This document shows, piece after piece, positions 1 to 9,302 of a DNA stretch of 64,000 bases (the first letter of the stretch is position 1; the number at the start of each line of letters is the position of its first letter). The stretch lies in NCBI GenBank assembly GCA_030841965.1, contig JAUUSJ010000003.1, positions 14,146-78,145 of the forward strand, given 5' to 3'. The notes under the pieces are model-generated. The model was not told the DNA's origin. It worked only from the letters and a program-made list of their open reading frames with translations, and ran no database searches. Source of the stretch: Blautia sp. GTDB taxonomy: Bacteria; Bacillota; Clostridia; Lachnospirales; Lachnospiraceae. A program made the position numbers and the translations under genes.

Positions 1-1
1 A

Positions 2-1216
2 TTAGCGGTGATAGCATTGTCTGTTCTATACCCTATTATTGTTAAAACTGAACTTTCGGCAGTAGTAGTATTTTTTATTGTACTTTTTTCTGGACTGGGA
101 GGAGCGATTAATTTCTTTTTGCAATATAAATATACAGTTTTATTAAGTGCAGATGGTAGAAATTATATTACTACGAATATTAATTTAGTATTAAATATCA
201 TTACTAATATTGTGAAAATAATCTTTTTAATATTAGGATATAATATTATAGCAGTTCAGTTTTCGCAATTTTTGATTATTTTGCTTAGAGTTTTTTTGCT
301 TGATAGGTATATGCATAGGAATTATAAATGGATTGATTTTTCTGTATCCCCTAATTTTGATGTGTTATCACAACGCAATGCACAATTAATACATCAGATA
401 TCATATTTGATTTTTAATAATACAGATATATTAATAATTACATTAATTAGTCAGGATTTAAAACTTGTAAGTGTATATACAATATACAATACTTTAATTG
501 GAGTAATTGAGGGAGTAATTGCAAATGTAAATAATAGCTTAACATTTGCATTTGGACAAATATATGCAGAGAATAAAGAAAAATATAAAAAGTGTTTTGA
601 TTGTTATGAAGTAATTTATATGGCAATGTCATTTTCTGTATTTATGGTAACATTTAAATGCATATTGCCTTTTTTAAAACTATATACTAGAGGAATTACA
701 GATATAAATTATTTAGACGATAAATTAGCTATACTGTTCATTATAATGAAATTATTTGCAGTGATGCGTTCTCAATGTTATAATGCAATAGTAATATCTG
801 GAAATTTTAAGCCTACACAAAATAGTTCTATTATAGAGGCAATGATTAATTTAATTGCTTCTATAATTTTGGTGTTTAAATTAGGAATATATGGAACAAT
901 TTTAGGAACGATTGTAGGATTATTGTATAGAAATATATATTGTATAGTATTTGCAAATAAAAAAATATTAAAACGTTCACCATTAATTACATTTAAACGA
1001 TGGGGAATTAATGCAATATTATTCTTTGTATTTTATATATTATCCCCTCAGATATATTTACAGGACGATAATTATATAATTTTGATTTTAGAAGCAGGGA
1101 TAATGTTAGTAATAATATCAATAATTGTGTTAATGGTTAATTTCATTTTTGAAATTAGGACATTAAAAGATTTTTTGGAATTAACCAGAGCTATATTTCT
1201 CAATAAGAAAAAATGA
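2..1216 (+). CDS. Polysaccharide flippase (Wzx-like), 5' end outside window
   Basis: The reading frame is open to the left edge of the window, so the true start is missing. The visible ~405 residues are a series of long hydrophobic segments separated by short basic loops (for example YRNIYCIVFANKK), as in the polysaccharide transporter/MATE-like flippases that move undecaprenyl-linked oligosaccharides across the membrane. It resembles the complete flippase at 18257-19789 in overall organisation. It ends about 70 bases before a broken acyltransferase and is very AT-rich, like other surface polysaccharide genes. The family call is from topology and context; the substrate is unknown. Confidence 0.75.
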   Translation, partial: LAVIALSVLYPIIVKTELSAVVVFFIVLFSGLGGAINFFLQYKYTVLLSADGRNYITTNINLVLNIITNIVKIIFLILGYNIIAVQFSQFLIILLRVFLLDRYMHRNYKWIDFSVSPNFDVLSQRNAQLIHQISYLIFNNTDILIITLISQDLKLVSVYTIYNTLIGVIEGVIANVNNSLTFAFGQIYAENKEKYKKCFDCYEVIYMAMSFSVFMVTFKCILPFLKLYTRGITDINYLDDKLAILFIIMKLFAVMRSQCYNAIVISGNFKPTQNSSIIEAMINLIASIILVFKLGIYGTILGTIVGLLYRNIYCIVFANKKILKRSPLITFKRWGINAILFFVFYILSPQIYLQDDNYIILILEAGIMLVIISIIVLMVNFIFEIRTLKDFLELTRAIFLNKKK

Positions 1217-1248
1217 GAGAATTTCTATTTTCTTATAGCCAATATAGG

Positions 1249-1268
1249 GTAAGTGCTTCCAAAAAAGG
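1249..1268 (+). repeat. Solitary IS66-type terminal repeat (degenerate)
   Basis: GTAAGTGCTTCCAAAAAAGG matches, with small changes, the GTAAGxGCTTCAAAA termini found at six other places in this window, several of them next to IS66 transposase debris. No transposase lies beside this copy. It sits between the flippase stop and the acyltransferase ribosome site. Confidence 0.45.
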
Positions 1269-1283
1269 TAAGGAGAAGAATAG

Positions 1284-2277
1284 ATGAAAAATCGACAAAT
1301 AGAAGGATTGAGAGCTATTGGGGTAGTAATGATTGTCCTATTCCATTACATATATCGTTTTAATGAATTGTATGTGAATACAGATAACCTAATACTATTT
1401 TCGCAGTGGGGAACGATAGGAGTTGGTTTGTTTTTTATTTTGTCTGGTTATCTTATGTTTATAAATAAGAATATAAAAAATGAATCATTATTTCATTATT
1501 ATAGAAGGAAAATTCGAAGATTATATATTCCATATTTGCCAGCCATCATTCTTATATTTTTGGTTACAACTTTAATAGGATTACCAGGAAGGACATCTAC
1601 GGTTACAGATTTGTTTTTAAATATTATCTTGCTCAATGGATTTATTGGTACTAATTATGTAGATGCAGCACATTGGTATTTGACATATCTTATTTTATTT
1701 ACCTTATTGGCTGGCTTGGCTAAAAAATCAAATCTTCGGATATCATATGTGGTACTAGCATGGATTGTGTTTGCACAGTTGGTTCGGTTTCCAATTGGAA
1801 GAGTTATAATGCCATCTAAATTATCATATCTACTTCAAGTTATATCGGGTGGTGGTAATTTATATCTATTTCTATTAGGAGTGATTTTAAGCGCTTTTAA
1901 ACAACACAAAGAAGAATTGCGTAGAAGTGATTATATTATTATGTACGTTATATTCAATTTTTAACATATTTTTACTTTATAATATTGTGGCTTCAATTTC
2001 AATTTTAGTAAGTTATGTTTTGATTATTTTATGTATAGATATGAAATTGCCTTTTCTGACGTCTGGCTGTTTTCAAATGATTGCTGAGATATCCTATCCA
2101 TGTTATTTAATTCATCAAAATATCGGATATGTAATTCTTTTGAATTTGAAGAATACAACAGGTTACCTATTAGCTCTTGTTATTACTGTGTTGAGTTCTT
2201 TTTTGCTTGGGGTATTGATATATTATTATGAAAGAAAACTGGAAAAGAAAAGTAAAAAGAAATGTTTATCAATTTAA
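1284..2277 (+). pseudogene. Acyltransferase 3 family protein, frameshifted
   Basis: Two overlapping frames together make one membrane O-acyltransferase of about 330 residues. The first (1284-1964) begins MKNRQIEGLRAIGVVMIVLFH, the family's N-terminal R/H signature, and continues through several membrane helices. The second (from about 1927 to 2277) carries the C-terminal helices with SYPCYLIHQNIGYV, the usual 'YLxHxxxxY' region. The break lies near 1927-1940 in the run GATTATATTATTATG, where one base gained or lost would restore the frame. Such enzymes add acetyl or other acyl groups to surface polysaccharides. It may be a real pseudogene, a phase-variable gene or a sequencing error. A good ribosome site (AAGGAGAAG) precedes the start. 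Confidence 0.75.
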
Positions 2278-2308
2278 AAGTAGCATAGCTACTTTATAAT
2301 AGAAAACG

Positions 2309-2371
2309 GTAAGGGCTTCAAAAAAAGGCAGCTATGAAAAATACCACCGAAGTGGTATTATCATAGTAGCT
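2309..2371 (-). repeat. IS66-type right end with terminal hairpin
   Basis: The outer end GTAAGGGCTTCAAAAAAAGG (2309-2328) is the copy of the recurring IS66-like terminus closest to an actual transposase remnant, whose stop codon lies at 2371-2373. Between them is a strong hairpin (2330-2371) with arms around ATACCAC-CGAA-GTGGTAT and an outer CTATG/CATAG pairing. It probably acted as the element's terminator. Confidence 0.6.
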
Positions 2372-2809
2372 TATTTCTTGAGGCACTTTTGGCACTTTTT
2401 ATTTCTCTGCGTTAATCTGTATCTTTCGGGCACTTCCTCTGACCAAGGCAGATAAACTTGACGCTGCACTTTCTTCTTCTCAAGAGAGAAATCCTTGATT
2501 TTCTTTTCAAGCTGGAAGAGAAGGTCGATATAAGCTTTTCCCTCGGCACCCTTCGAATCTGGAATCTCTTTTCCATTCGAATCGAGAGGGATACTTTCTT
2601 TAAAATATTGTCTCAGGTGGGAAAAACAGAGACAGTTCGACTCGATCCATTTTCTCATAACCGCTATAAGCATCGGTAATGAGATAGCCATGAAATCCAG
2701 TTAAAAGCTGTTTGGCGACTTCTCCAGAACGGCTTCTTGAGTAATTAGAAGAAGGTTGCTTTGAGGAATTCGCATTTACCGCTTTGTATAACCCACATAG
2801 AGGAATCAC
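2371..2809 (-). pseudogene. IS66 family transposase C-terminal remnant, frameshifted
   Basis: Read on the minus strand, the first frame gives GFHGYLITDAYSGYEK, matching the IS66 DDE region around the second catalytic aspartate. The second frame continues with CLCFSHLRQYFKES and a lysine-rich helix, matching the CWAHARR-type region that follows it. The two frames switch near 2650-2690, so the gene is broken. The N-terminal half, first catalytic aspartate and left end are absent. The same C-terminal tail (ERYRLTxRNKKC..LKK) recurs as a shorter remnant at 35728-35796, so one IS66 type has left debris at two sites. Confidence 0.7.
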
Positions 2810-2968
2810 TACTTGTTCCTTTTTCCAAAGTGTACACAGTTTGAGATTTCATTAGTTATTTCAGACCTGGCAATCATATATTATTTCCTCTAGCGGTAAT
2901 CAATATTTCAAGCAATCCCTTTAGCTTACTATGTCCACCTTATAGGGTACATTATAAGAAACCCATTA

Positions 2969-3022
2969 GATAGATTTCCATGTGGCTAATAATTAGCCAG
3001 TTAAATCGCTACCTAATGGGTT
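2969..3022. terminator. Branched inverted repeat downstream of PD-(D/E)XK gene
   Basis: AACCCATTAG at the left pairs with CTAATGGGTT at the right, and between them TGGCTAA-TAA-TTAGCCA makes a second hairpin. It lies just beyond the stop of the minus-strand gene at 3039. No long T-run follows on the minus strand, so terminator function is likely but not certain. Confidence 0.45.
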
Positions 3023-3038
3023 AAAAATTTGTTTTAGA

Positions 3039-4151
3039 TTATGCTGGAATCAACCCGAGCCATTGCTTAATAAGATCAACACTTACATTTACAGCTTTTG
3101 CAATGAAATCCACATTCATTCCCATATTATGTAAATTAAGCGCAGTTTCCTTTTTTTCTTTCATTTTGCCCTGCTCGATTCCTTGCTCGATTCCTTGCTC
3201 GATTCCTTGCTCGATTCCTTGCTCGATTCCTTGCTCGATTCCTTGTTGCATTCCTCGTTCGATTCCTTGTTGCATTCCTCGCTCCATTCCTTGTTGCATA
3301 GCATAATCCATAAGAGAACTACTTAAATTACACATATCTCGCACCTCGCTTTCAAATTCTGCAGTCATCGCTATATGAAAATCATCGTTTAATCTTTTCT
3401 TTTTTTCTTCTGGTGATGTAGATGCCGAAAATAATACGTTCAGCAAATCCAGAATTTCTAACTCGCTCTCTTTATTTGCATCTCCAAGATTCAGAATCAC
3501 TACTTCCATCAAATCATAACTCTTTGGATTCGTGTAAGAGGTCCCGTATACCGTCTCTTCGACTGTGTGGTATTTAAAAATTCCGTTTCTTCGCTTCTTT
3601 GCAGGGTCAGGGCAGACCCATATAGAATAGACTTTTTGCAACTTACCATACTGTTCGCCCGTAAATACGGTACCATACTGCTCAGAAATCATCCTTGCAC
3701 AGTAATAAAATCCCCTTGTCACCAACGGATAGCCTGGGGTATCATTGGCTTGAATCTCCAAATTAATGATAAGCTGTACGGGATTATCATTCCCTGGAAT
3801 ACATGCTTTAAAACGAATGTCATAATAAACGGTTTGGTCTTTAATGGAACTCGCTTCTACGTTAAGTCCATCTACTCTCTTATCACCATCCAATCGCTTA
3901 TCCTTATCCAACTGGTCTTGATGCACCGCTTTTTGAGAAATCTCTGGTTTTTCTTTGAGACAGTTTTCTGCAATAAATTTCACACTGTATTGTGAAAATT
4001 CTTTTGTACACGATTTCAAAATCCATGCAATAATTGACTCATAAGTCAAAAGTTTCTTCGCACATTCATCATACTTCGCTTTATCAGCAACCATATCTAT
4101 CGTTTGTGCGATATCAGTCTGCCTAACCATTGGTTGACACCTCCAATCCAC
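3039..4151 (-). CDS. PD-(D/E)XK nuclease family transposase-like protein (Rpn-like)
   Basis: This 370-residue protein fits the PD-(D/E)XK nuclease family transposase group related to Rpn recombination-promoting nucleases. Visible nuclease features are YYDIRFKACIPG followed by LIINLEIQANDT, giving the D...E-x-Q variant core typical of this family, then a Y/F-rich helix (TRGFYYCARMISEQYG). The C-terminus carries a run of EQGI/ERGM four-residue repeats, encoded by 12-bp tandem repeats, then a short helix-turn-helix-like tail (LHNMGMNVDFIAKAVNVS). The start ATG has a GGAGG-like site upstream. A related C-terminal fragment survives at 28205-28594. The biological role is not established. Confidence 0.75.
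   Translation of the reverse strand: MDWRCQPMVRQTDIAQTIDMVADKAKYDECAKKLLTYESIIAWILKSCTKEFSQYSVKFIAENCLKEKPEISQKAVHQDQLDKDKRLDGDKRVDGLNVEASSIKDQTVYYDIRFKACIPGNDNPVQLIINLEIQANDTPGYPLVTRGFYYCARMISEQYGTVFTGEQYGKLQKVYSIWVCPDPAKKRRNGIFKYHTVEETVYGTSYTNPKSYDLMEVVILNLGDANKESELEILDLLNVLFSASTSPEEKKKRLNDDFHIAMTAEFESEVRDMCNLSSSLMDYAMQQGMERGMQQGIERGMQQGIEQGIEQGIEQGIEQGIEQGIEQGKMKEKKETALNLHNMGMNVDFIAKAVNVSVDLIKQWLGLIPA
3174..3297 (-). repeat. 12-bp tandem coding repeats
   Basis: CTCGATTCCTTG is repeated six times without change from 3174 to 3245, then continues as four diverged units (TTGCATTCCTCG type) to about 3297. On the coding strand each unit encodes Q-G-I-E or Q-G-M-E/R. Because the unit is 12 bp, gain or loss of units keeps the frame and only changes tail length. 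Confidence 0.95.
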
Positions 4152-4393
4152 AGTAGTATAAAACTCATTTTTTATGTTCTCATCTTACCATAAATGCCCC
4201 TGTTAGTCAACGCTATCATAAAGGTGAAATAATGGATAATATAATTGTAATGGAAAGGCATAGAAATATAGTTGTGTATGGAATATTCGAAGATAACTTC
4301 GAGACAAATATTGAATATAATTGGAACGGATGATAAAATTTAGTTAGGACAATGAAGAGAAGATAATATTTTGCGAAGAAATAAGAATTGTAG

Positions 4394-7363
4394 GTGACAG
4401 GTGTGAACGTAGAAGCATATGATGTGGATTCATTGAGAAAGATGGTTAGGATACTTGAATATGAGAATAGATTATTAAAAGACAAATTGAAGAAAGCAAG
4501 CATTCCATATGATGAGGTAAATCTTTTCGAAGAAAAAATAGAAAATGCAGAAGAATATGACCCAGATCAGGGGGAACGTATTGTGAATCCTTCATATATT
4601 ACAGAAGAGATGGCAATACGTTTCTTTTCGATGTTTTGGGGAAGAGAAGATGTATATGCCAGACGAGGCAAGAATGGTGGTTATTTTCCCCAATGTGATA
4701 ATCGTTGGAATGACAGGCTTTGTCCTAAGCAACGTAAAGAGAAGGTATTTTGCGGTGAGTGTGAAAATACCAAATGGACAAGACTGGATGTTAAAAAAAT
4801 AATTGCTCATTTGTTGGGATTTAAAGAAGATGGTTCAGATGTAATCGGTGTATATCCTCTATTGCCAAATGGTACATGCAGATTTATTGTATTTGATTTT
4901 GATAATCACGAAAAAGGAGCGGAAGCTACAGATTTCGCCAATACGGATAGCGAGTGGCATAAAGAAGTAGATGCTCTAAGAAAAATATGTGAACTTAATA
5001 ATATCAGACCTTTAGTTGAGAGATCACGATCTGGAAAAGGTGCACATGTATGGATTTTCTTTAAAAAGGCAATACCAGCAACAATGGCAAGAAATTTCGG
5101 ATTTCTATTATTGGATAAAGGTTCGACTTCCATTAATCTGAAATCATTTCATTATTATGACAGAATGTATCCGTCACAGAATGTGACAAGCAGTATAGGT
5201 AATTTGATTGCATTGCCGTTACAAGGACAGGCACTTAAGAATGGAAATAGTGCTTTTGTAGATGAAAATTGGAATGCATATCCTGATCAATGGGATATTC
5301 TCTTTAACAAAACAAAAAAGCTGGATATAAAAGACATCGAACAATGCATGGTGAAATGGCAGGGAGAATTAATAGAAGCCAAAAGAATGCTTGTTAATAT
5401 TAATAAGAACGTCAGAACGAAACCATGGAAAAAGAAGTGCGAGTTTTTTAAAGCTGATGTTGTGGGCAAGTTGCATATGGTATTGAGTAATGGAGTTTAT
5501 ATTGATACTTTGAACCTTATGCCAAGAATACAAAATCAGATTCGTAGTCTTGCAGCATTTGATAATCCAGAGTTTTATAAAAATAAAAGACTTGGATATT
5601 CAAATTACTATAATTTTAGTGCTGTGTATTTAGGAAAAGACATAGACGGATATATACAGGTTCCAAGGGGATTGAGAGAAAGCATATTACGAGAATGTGA
5701 AAAGGCAGGAATTTCTGTTGATGTTTCTGAACAGAGAGAAATAGGACATCCAATCCGAGTATCTTTTAAAGGAAATTTGCGAATACAGCAAGAATTGGCA
5801 GCAGAAGAATTGGTGTCACATTCAGATGGTGTTCTGAGTGCGGCGACCGCATTTGGTAAGACGGTAGTATGCAGTTATCTTATTGCGCAGCGAAAAGTAA
5901 ATACGCTTATCCTGTTACAAAGCAAAGAATTGTTGAATCAGTGGGTTGATGAACTGAATCAGTTTTTGGAAATAAAAGAAGAACCACCGGAATATGTAAC
6001 AAAAACAGGAAGAAAGAAAAAGAGAGACAGCGTGATAGGAATTTTGCACGGAAGTAAAAATACATTAACGGGTATCATAGATGTTGCAATGGTTGGTTCT
6101 ATGTATAGCAGGGGAAAGTTTAATGAACGGATTAATTCTTATGGAATGGTAATTATGGATGAATGTCATCACGCAGCTTCCAATACATCTATGGAATTAT
6201 TGCAGAAAATCAATGCAAAGTATGTGTATGGTGTTTCAGCTACACCAAAACGTGGTGACAACCTTGACAGGATTATTTATATGTTGCTGGGACCACTGAG
6301 ACATAGATATACTGCATTGGAGAGGGCAAAGGAACAGGGAATAGGACATTATTTTATTCCGAGATATACAAGAGTAGTTGATAATACAGAAAGCAAGGAT
6401 GATATCAATAAGGCATATAGTTTGATTAGTACTAGCTTTGTACGAAATGAGATGATTGTAAACGATGCGATAACTTGTATTGCAAGAAAACAAACTCCAG
6501 TAATTTTAACGAGGTTTAAGGAACATGCAAAACTTTTATATGATACTTTAAAAGACGAAGCAGATCATGTATTTCTTTTATATGGTGATAATTCCGATAA
6601 GGAGAATGCAGGTATACGAGTAAGATTAAAGCAGATTCCTGAAAATGAATCATTAATTTTAGTTGCAACTGGTCAGAAAATAGGAGAAGGTTTTGATTTT
6701 CCAAGACTGGATGTATTAATGCTTGCAGCTCCTGTGTCTTTTGAAGGGCGCCTTGAGCAGTATGTAGGAAGATTGAATAGAGATTATGCTGGAAAAGAAG
6801 CCGTTTATGTGTATGATTATATTGATTCGCATGTCCGTTTCTTTGATAAAATGTATGCAAAAAGGTTAAGAACATATAAAAAAATAGGATTTTCAATATG
6901 GACGGGAGAGTTGCAGTCTAAACAGATGATAAATACAATATTCGATTCTGGAAATTACACTGAAAAGTTTGAGCAGGATATTGTGGAGGCAGAAAAAACG
7001 GTGGTAATTTCCAGCCCAGATATCAGACAAGATAAGATTGAGCGATTCTTGTTCCTGATGAAGAGAAGACAGGAAGCAGGCGTAAAGGTAACTATTATAA
7101 CAACAGATCCAGAAGAGATTGTTTATGGAAATTCGGATGTATGCCATGAGTTAATCAGAATAATGCAACTAGTAGGAATGAATGTAGTAACAAAAGCAGA
7201 AGTTGAAGAACGGTTCGCTGTCATTGACGATGAATTAGTATGGCATGGTGGTATGAATCTTCTTGGAAAAGTGGATGTTTGGGATAATTTAATGCGTATC
7301 AAGAATCATCAGGTCGCAGCGGAATTATTGGAAATTTCACTTGGATTTTTATCAGAAAAATGA
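4394..7363 (+). CDS. TOTE-type primase-helicase (AEP primase, SF2 helicase, PLD-like)
   Basis: A 989-residue multidomain protein. Residues 12-35 form a short coiled coil. Cysteines 101, 110, 120 and 123 may bind zinc. Residues 150-290 match an archaeo-eukaryotic primase of the TOTE conflict-system type: CRFIVFDFDNH (catalytic DxD at 168-170) and SRSGKGAHVWIFF (His 218). An SF2 helicase follows: ATAFGKT (484-490), MDECHH (588-593), SATPKR (615-620) and GRLNRDY near 790. The last ~120 residues resemble a phospholipase-D fold (RFAVIDDELVWHGGMNLLG) but lack an obvious HxK motif. The GTG start is chosen for length; a second GTG lies nine bases later. Members of this architecture are predicted anti-element systems. 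It stands alone here. Confidence 0.85.
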   Translation: MTGVNVEAYDVDSLRKMVRILEYENRLLKDKLKKASIPYDEVNLFEEKIENAEEYDPDQGERIVNPSYITEEMAIRFFSMFWGREDVYARRGKNGGYFPQCDNRWNDRLCPKQRKEKVFCGECENTKWTRLDVKKIIAHLLGFKEDGSDVIGVYPLLPNGTCRFIVFDFDNHEKGAEATDFANTDSEWHKEVDALRKICELNNIRPLVERSRSGKGAHVWIFFKKAIPATMARNFGFLLLDKGSTSINLKSFHYYDRMYPSQNVTSSIGNLIALPLQGQALKNGNSAFVDENWNAYPDQWDILFNKTKKLDIKDIEQCMVKWQGELIEAKRMLVNINKNVRTKPWKKKCEFFKADVVGKLHMVLSNGVYIDTLNLMPRIQNQIRSLAAFDNPEFYKNKRLGYSNYYNFSAVYLGKDIDGYIQVPRGLRESILRECEKAGISVDVSEQREIGHPIRVSFKGNLRIQQELAAEELVSHSDGVLSAATAFGKTVVCSYLIAQRKVNTLILLQSKELLNQWVDELNQFLEIKEEPPEYVTKTGRKKKRDSVIGILHGSKNTLTGIIDVAMVGSMYSRGKFNERINSYGMVIMDECHHAASNTSMELLQKINAKYVYGVSATPKRGDNLDRIIYMLLGPLRHRYTALERAKEQGIGHYFIPRYTRVVDNTESKDDINKAYSLISTSFVRNEMIVNDAITCIARKQTPVILTRFKEHAKLLYDTLKDEADHVFLLYGDNSDKENAGIRVRLKQIPENESLILVATGQKIGEGFDFPRLDVLMLAAPVSFEGRLEQYVGRLNRDYAGKEAVYVYDYIDSHVRFFDKMYAKRLRTYKKIGFSIWTGELQSKQMINTIFDSGNYTEKFEQDIVEAEKTVVISSPDIRQDKIERFLFLMKRRQEAGVKVTIITTDPEEIVYGNSDVCHELIRIMQLVGMNVVTKAEVEERFAVIDDELVWHGGMNLLGKVDVWDNLMRIKNHQVAAELLEISLGFLSEK

Positions 7364-7452
7364 GAAGATATTTGTGAAGGAGAACTTCTTTCATTCCCAT
7401 ATGATAGAGATTAGCATAAAGGCTGTTGACAGTCAATGTTTCATTTTATACC

Positions 7453-7482
7453 TTGATTGGATAGCAATCTATATGTTATGAT
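7453..7482 (+). promoter_or_regulatory. Candidate promoter of the first AAA gene
   Basis: TTGATT (7453-7458) and TATGAT (7477-7482) are separated by 18 bases, a plausible sigma-A promoter about 70 bases before the start of the AAA/PD-(D/E)XK gene. A TTGACA at 7426 has no good -10 partner. Confidence 0.4.
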
Positions 7483-7555
7483 GATATCGGCATAGCTAAT
7501 TTCCCCTAGTGTGAAAAACATGCTACGAAAGCTGAGAAAGGAGTGTGAGGATAGA

Positions 7556-9229
7556 ATGGGCATTTATTTAAATAGTCGAAGTGCGTATAGTTTATTTTGC
7601 GAGGATTATTCGTCAACCTATTTTGTAGATAAGACAGAGATACTTGCAGAACTTGTGCCGATTGTGGAATGGAAAGAGAATTCATCTGAACCATTAGGTT
7701 CTAATCGGGGCAAGAGACCAAAGTATATAGCAATTACTAGACCGCGTCGCTTTGGAAAGACGGTTATGGCGAATATGATTGCTTCTTATTTCGGCAAGGG
7801 TGTGGATAGTAGTGGGATTTTTCGCAACCTGAAAGTATCAAAATATGACTGGTATGAGACACATCTGAACAAACATAATGTGATACATATTATGTTTAAT
7901 GAAATGCCGAGAGAATGTAGCTCTTATCAACAGTATATTGCTCGATTTGAAAAGGGGTTGGTGGCGGATTTACGAAAGGCATATTCTGATGCGGAGATAG
8001 AAAAAGACGATGCCCTATGGGATGCATTGACGAAAGTTCACGAATACTGTGATGGCGAGAAATTCATTTTTGTACTCGATGAGTGGGATTATATTTATCA
8101 TCAGGATTTTGCCACAGGGAAGGATAAGGCAAGTTTCACAAAGTTTCTCAGTAATCTCTTAAAGGACAAAGCTTATGTGGAGATGGCATATATGACGGGA
8201 ATTTTACCGATAGCAAAATACTCCAGCGGTTCGGAGCTGAATATGTTTTTTGAATTTTCAATGGCGACAACAGCTGCCTACAGTGATTACTTTGGTTTCA
8301 CTGACGAGGAGGTTGACATTTTGTACCAGAGATATGTAGAGATAGAGAATGAGCCGGTTATAACCCGCGAGGGATTAGAATTATGGTATGATGGCTATCA
8401 GACGGCAGGTAATAAAAAATTATATAATCCACGTTCTGTAGTTGGCGCATTAACATACAATCAACTTCGTAGTTATTGGACGAGCTCAGGACCATATGAT
8501 GAGATTTTTTATTATATTGGTGCCAATACAGATGCTGTCAAAGACGATATCGCTGCAATGGTGGCAGATAATCCCGTTCCATCGAAAGTACAAGAGTATG
8601 CCGCTACATCAATGGAGTTGAAAACAAAGGATGAGATTTTCTCTGCAATGGTAGTGTATGGCTTTTTGAATTATAAAGACGGGTATGTTTCTATCCCAAA
8701 CAAAGAACTAATGGATAAGTTTGCAGAAGTGGTGCAAAGGGAGCCTTCTCTTGGAAATGTGTATAAGCTGACGAAGGAATCTGGCAGGATGCTTGCTGCG
8801 ACAAAAGCTGGTGATACAAAAACTATGACAGAGCTGATGGAGTATGCCCATAATACTCATAGTCCACTACAAACATACAGCAATGAAGCAGAACTAGCAT
8901 CGATTCTTCGTTGGGTGTATCTGAAGGCATTGGATTTCTATCGCATTGAACGGGAGGAAAAGGCTGGTGTTGGATATGTGGACTTGATTTTTTATCCGTT
9001 TGTAAAAAGCGATGACTGCATTATCATCGAATTAAAAGTAAATCACACCGCAGACGAGGCAATCCAACAGATTAAAGAGCGCCAGTACGCACTTCGCTTT
9101 GAGGGAAAGTTCGGAGAAAATCCAGAGTATACAGGACGTATTCTTGCAGTCGGAATTGCCTATAGCAAAGAAAATAAGAGTAAGAGACATGAATGTAAGG
9201 TTGAGGTGTTGCGGGAGAGAATAAGGTAA
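7556..9229 (+). CDS. AAA-ATPase-like / PD-(D/E)XK protein, subfamily A copy 1
   Basis: A 557-residue protein of the AAA-ATPase-like plus C-terminal PD-(D/E)XK nuclease family, expanded in gut bacteria and of unknown function. The nucleotide site is TRPRRFGKT (61-69), the Walker B region KFIFVLDEWD (169-178), and the C-terminal nuclease core GVGYVDLIFYP...CIIIELKVN keeps the D...E-x-K residues. ATG 7556 is chosen over GTG 7511 because AAAGGAG lies upstream and the paralogue at 34005 starts with the same MGIYLNSRSAYSLF. The two copies differ mainly at third codon positions, so they diverged well before the near-identical duplications further right. Lies alone between the TOTE gene and galE. Confidence 0.85.
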   Translation: MGIYLNSRSAYSLFCEDYSSTYFVDKTEILAELVPIVEWKENSSEPLGSNRGKRPKYIAITRPRRFGKTVMANMIASYFGKGVDSSGIFRNLKVSKYDWYETHLNKHNVIHIMFNEMPRECSSYQQYIARFEKGLVADLRKAYSDAEIEKDDALWDALTKVHEYCDGEKFIFVLDEWDYIYHQDFATGKDKASFTKFLSNLLKDKAYVEMAYMTGILPIAKYSSGSELNMFFEFSMATTAAYSDYFGFTDEEVDILYQRYVEIENEPVITREGLELWYDGYQTAGNKKLYNPRSVVGALTYNQLRSYWTSSGPYDEIFYYIGANTDAVKDDIAAMVADNPVPSKVQEYAATSMELKTKDEIFSAMVVYGFLNYKDGYVSIPNKELMDKFAEVVQREPSLGNVYKLTKESGRMLAATKAGDTKTMTELMEYAHNTHSPLQTYSNEAELASILRWVYLKALDFYRIEREEKAGVGYVDLIFYPFVKSDDCIIIELKVNHTADEAIQQIKERQYALRFEGKFGENPEYTGRILAVGIAYSKENKSKRHECKVEVLRERIR

Positions 9230-9302
9230 AAATGAGTGTGTGATTGAAAAATTCACACTCTGAAATTATATTATATCAATCAAGAGAGGAGATAAGAAGC
9301 AT

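Noticed and set aside
3174..3297. Possible CRISPR array
   Set aside because: Units are 12 bp and contiguous with no spacers, and they encode an in-frame repeat of a real protein.
3103..3306. Plus-strand ORF with CSIP repeats opposite the PD-(D/E)XK gene
   Set aside because: It is the antisense reading of the 12-bp tandem repeats and has no ribosome site or family resemblance.
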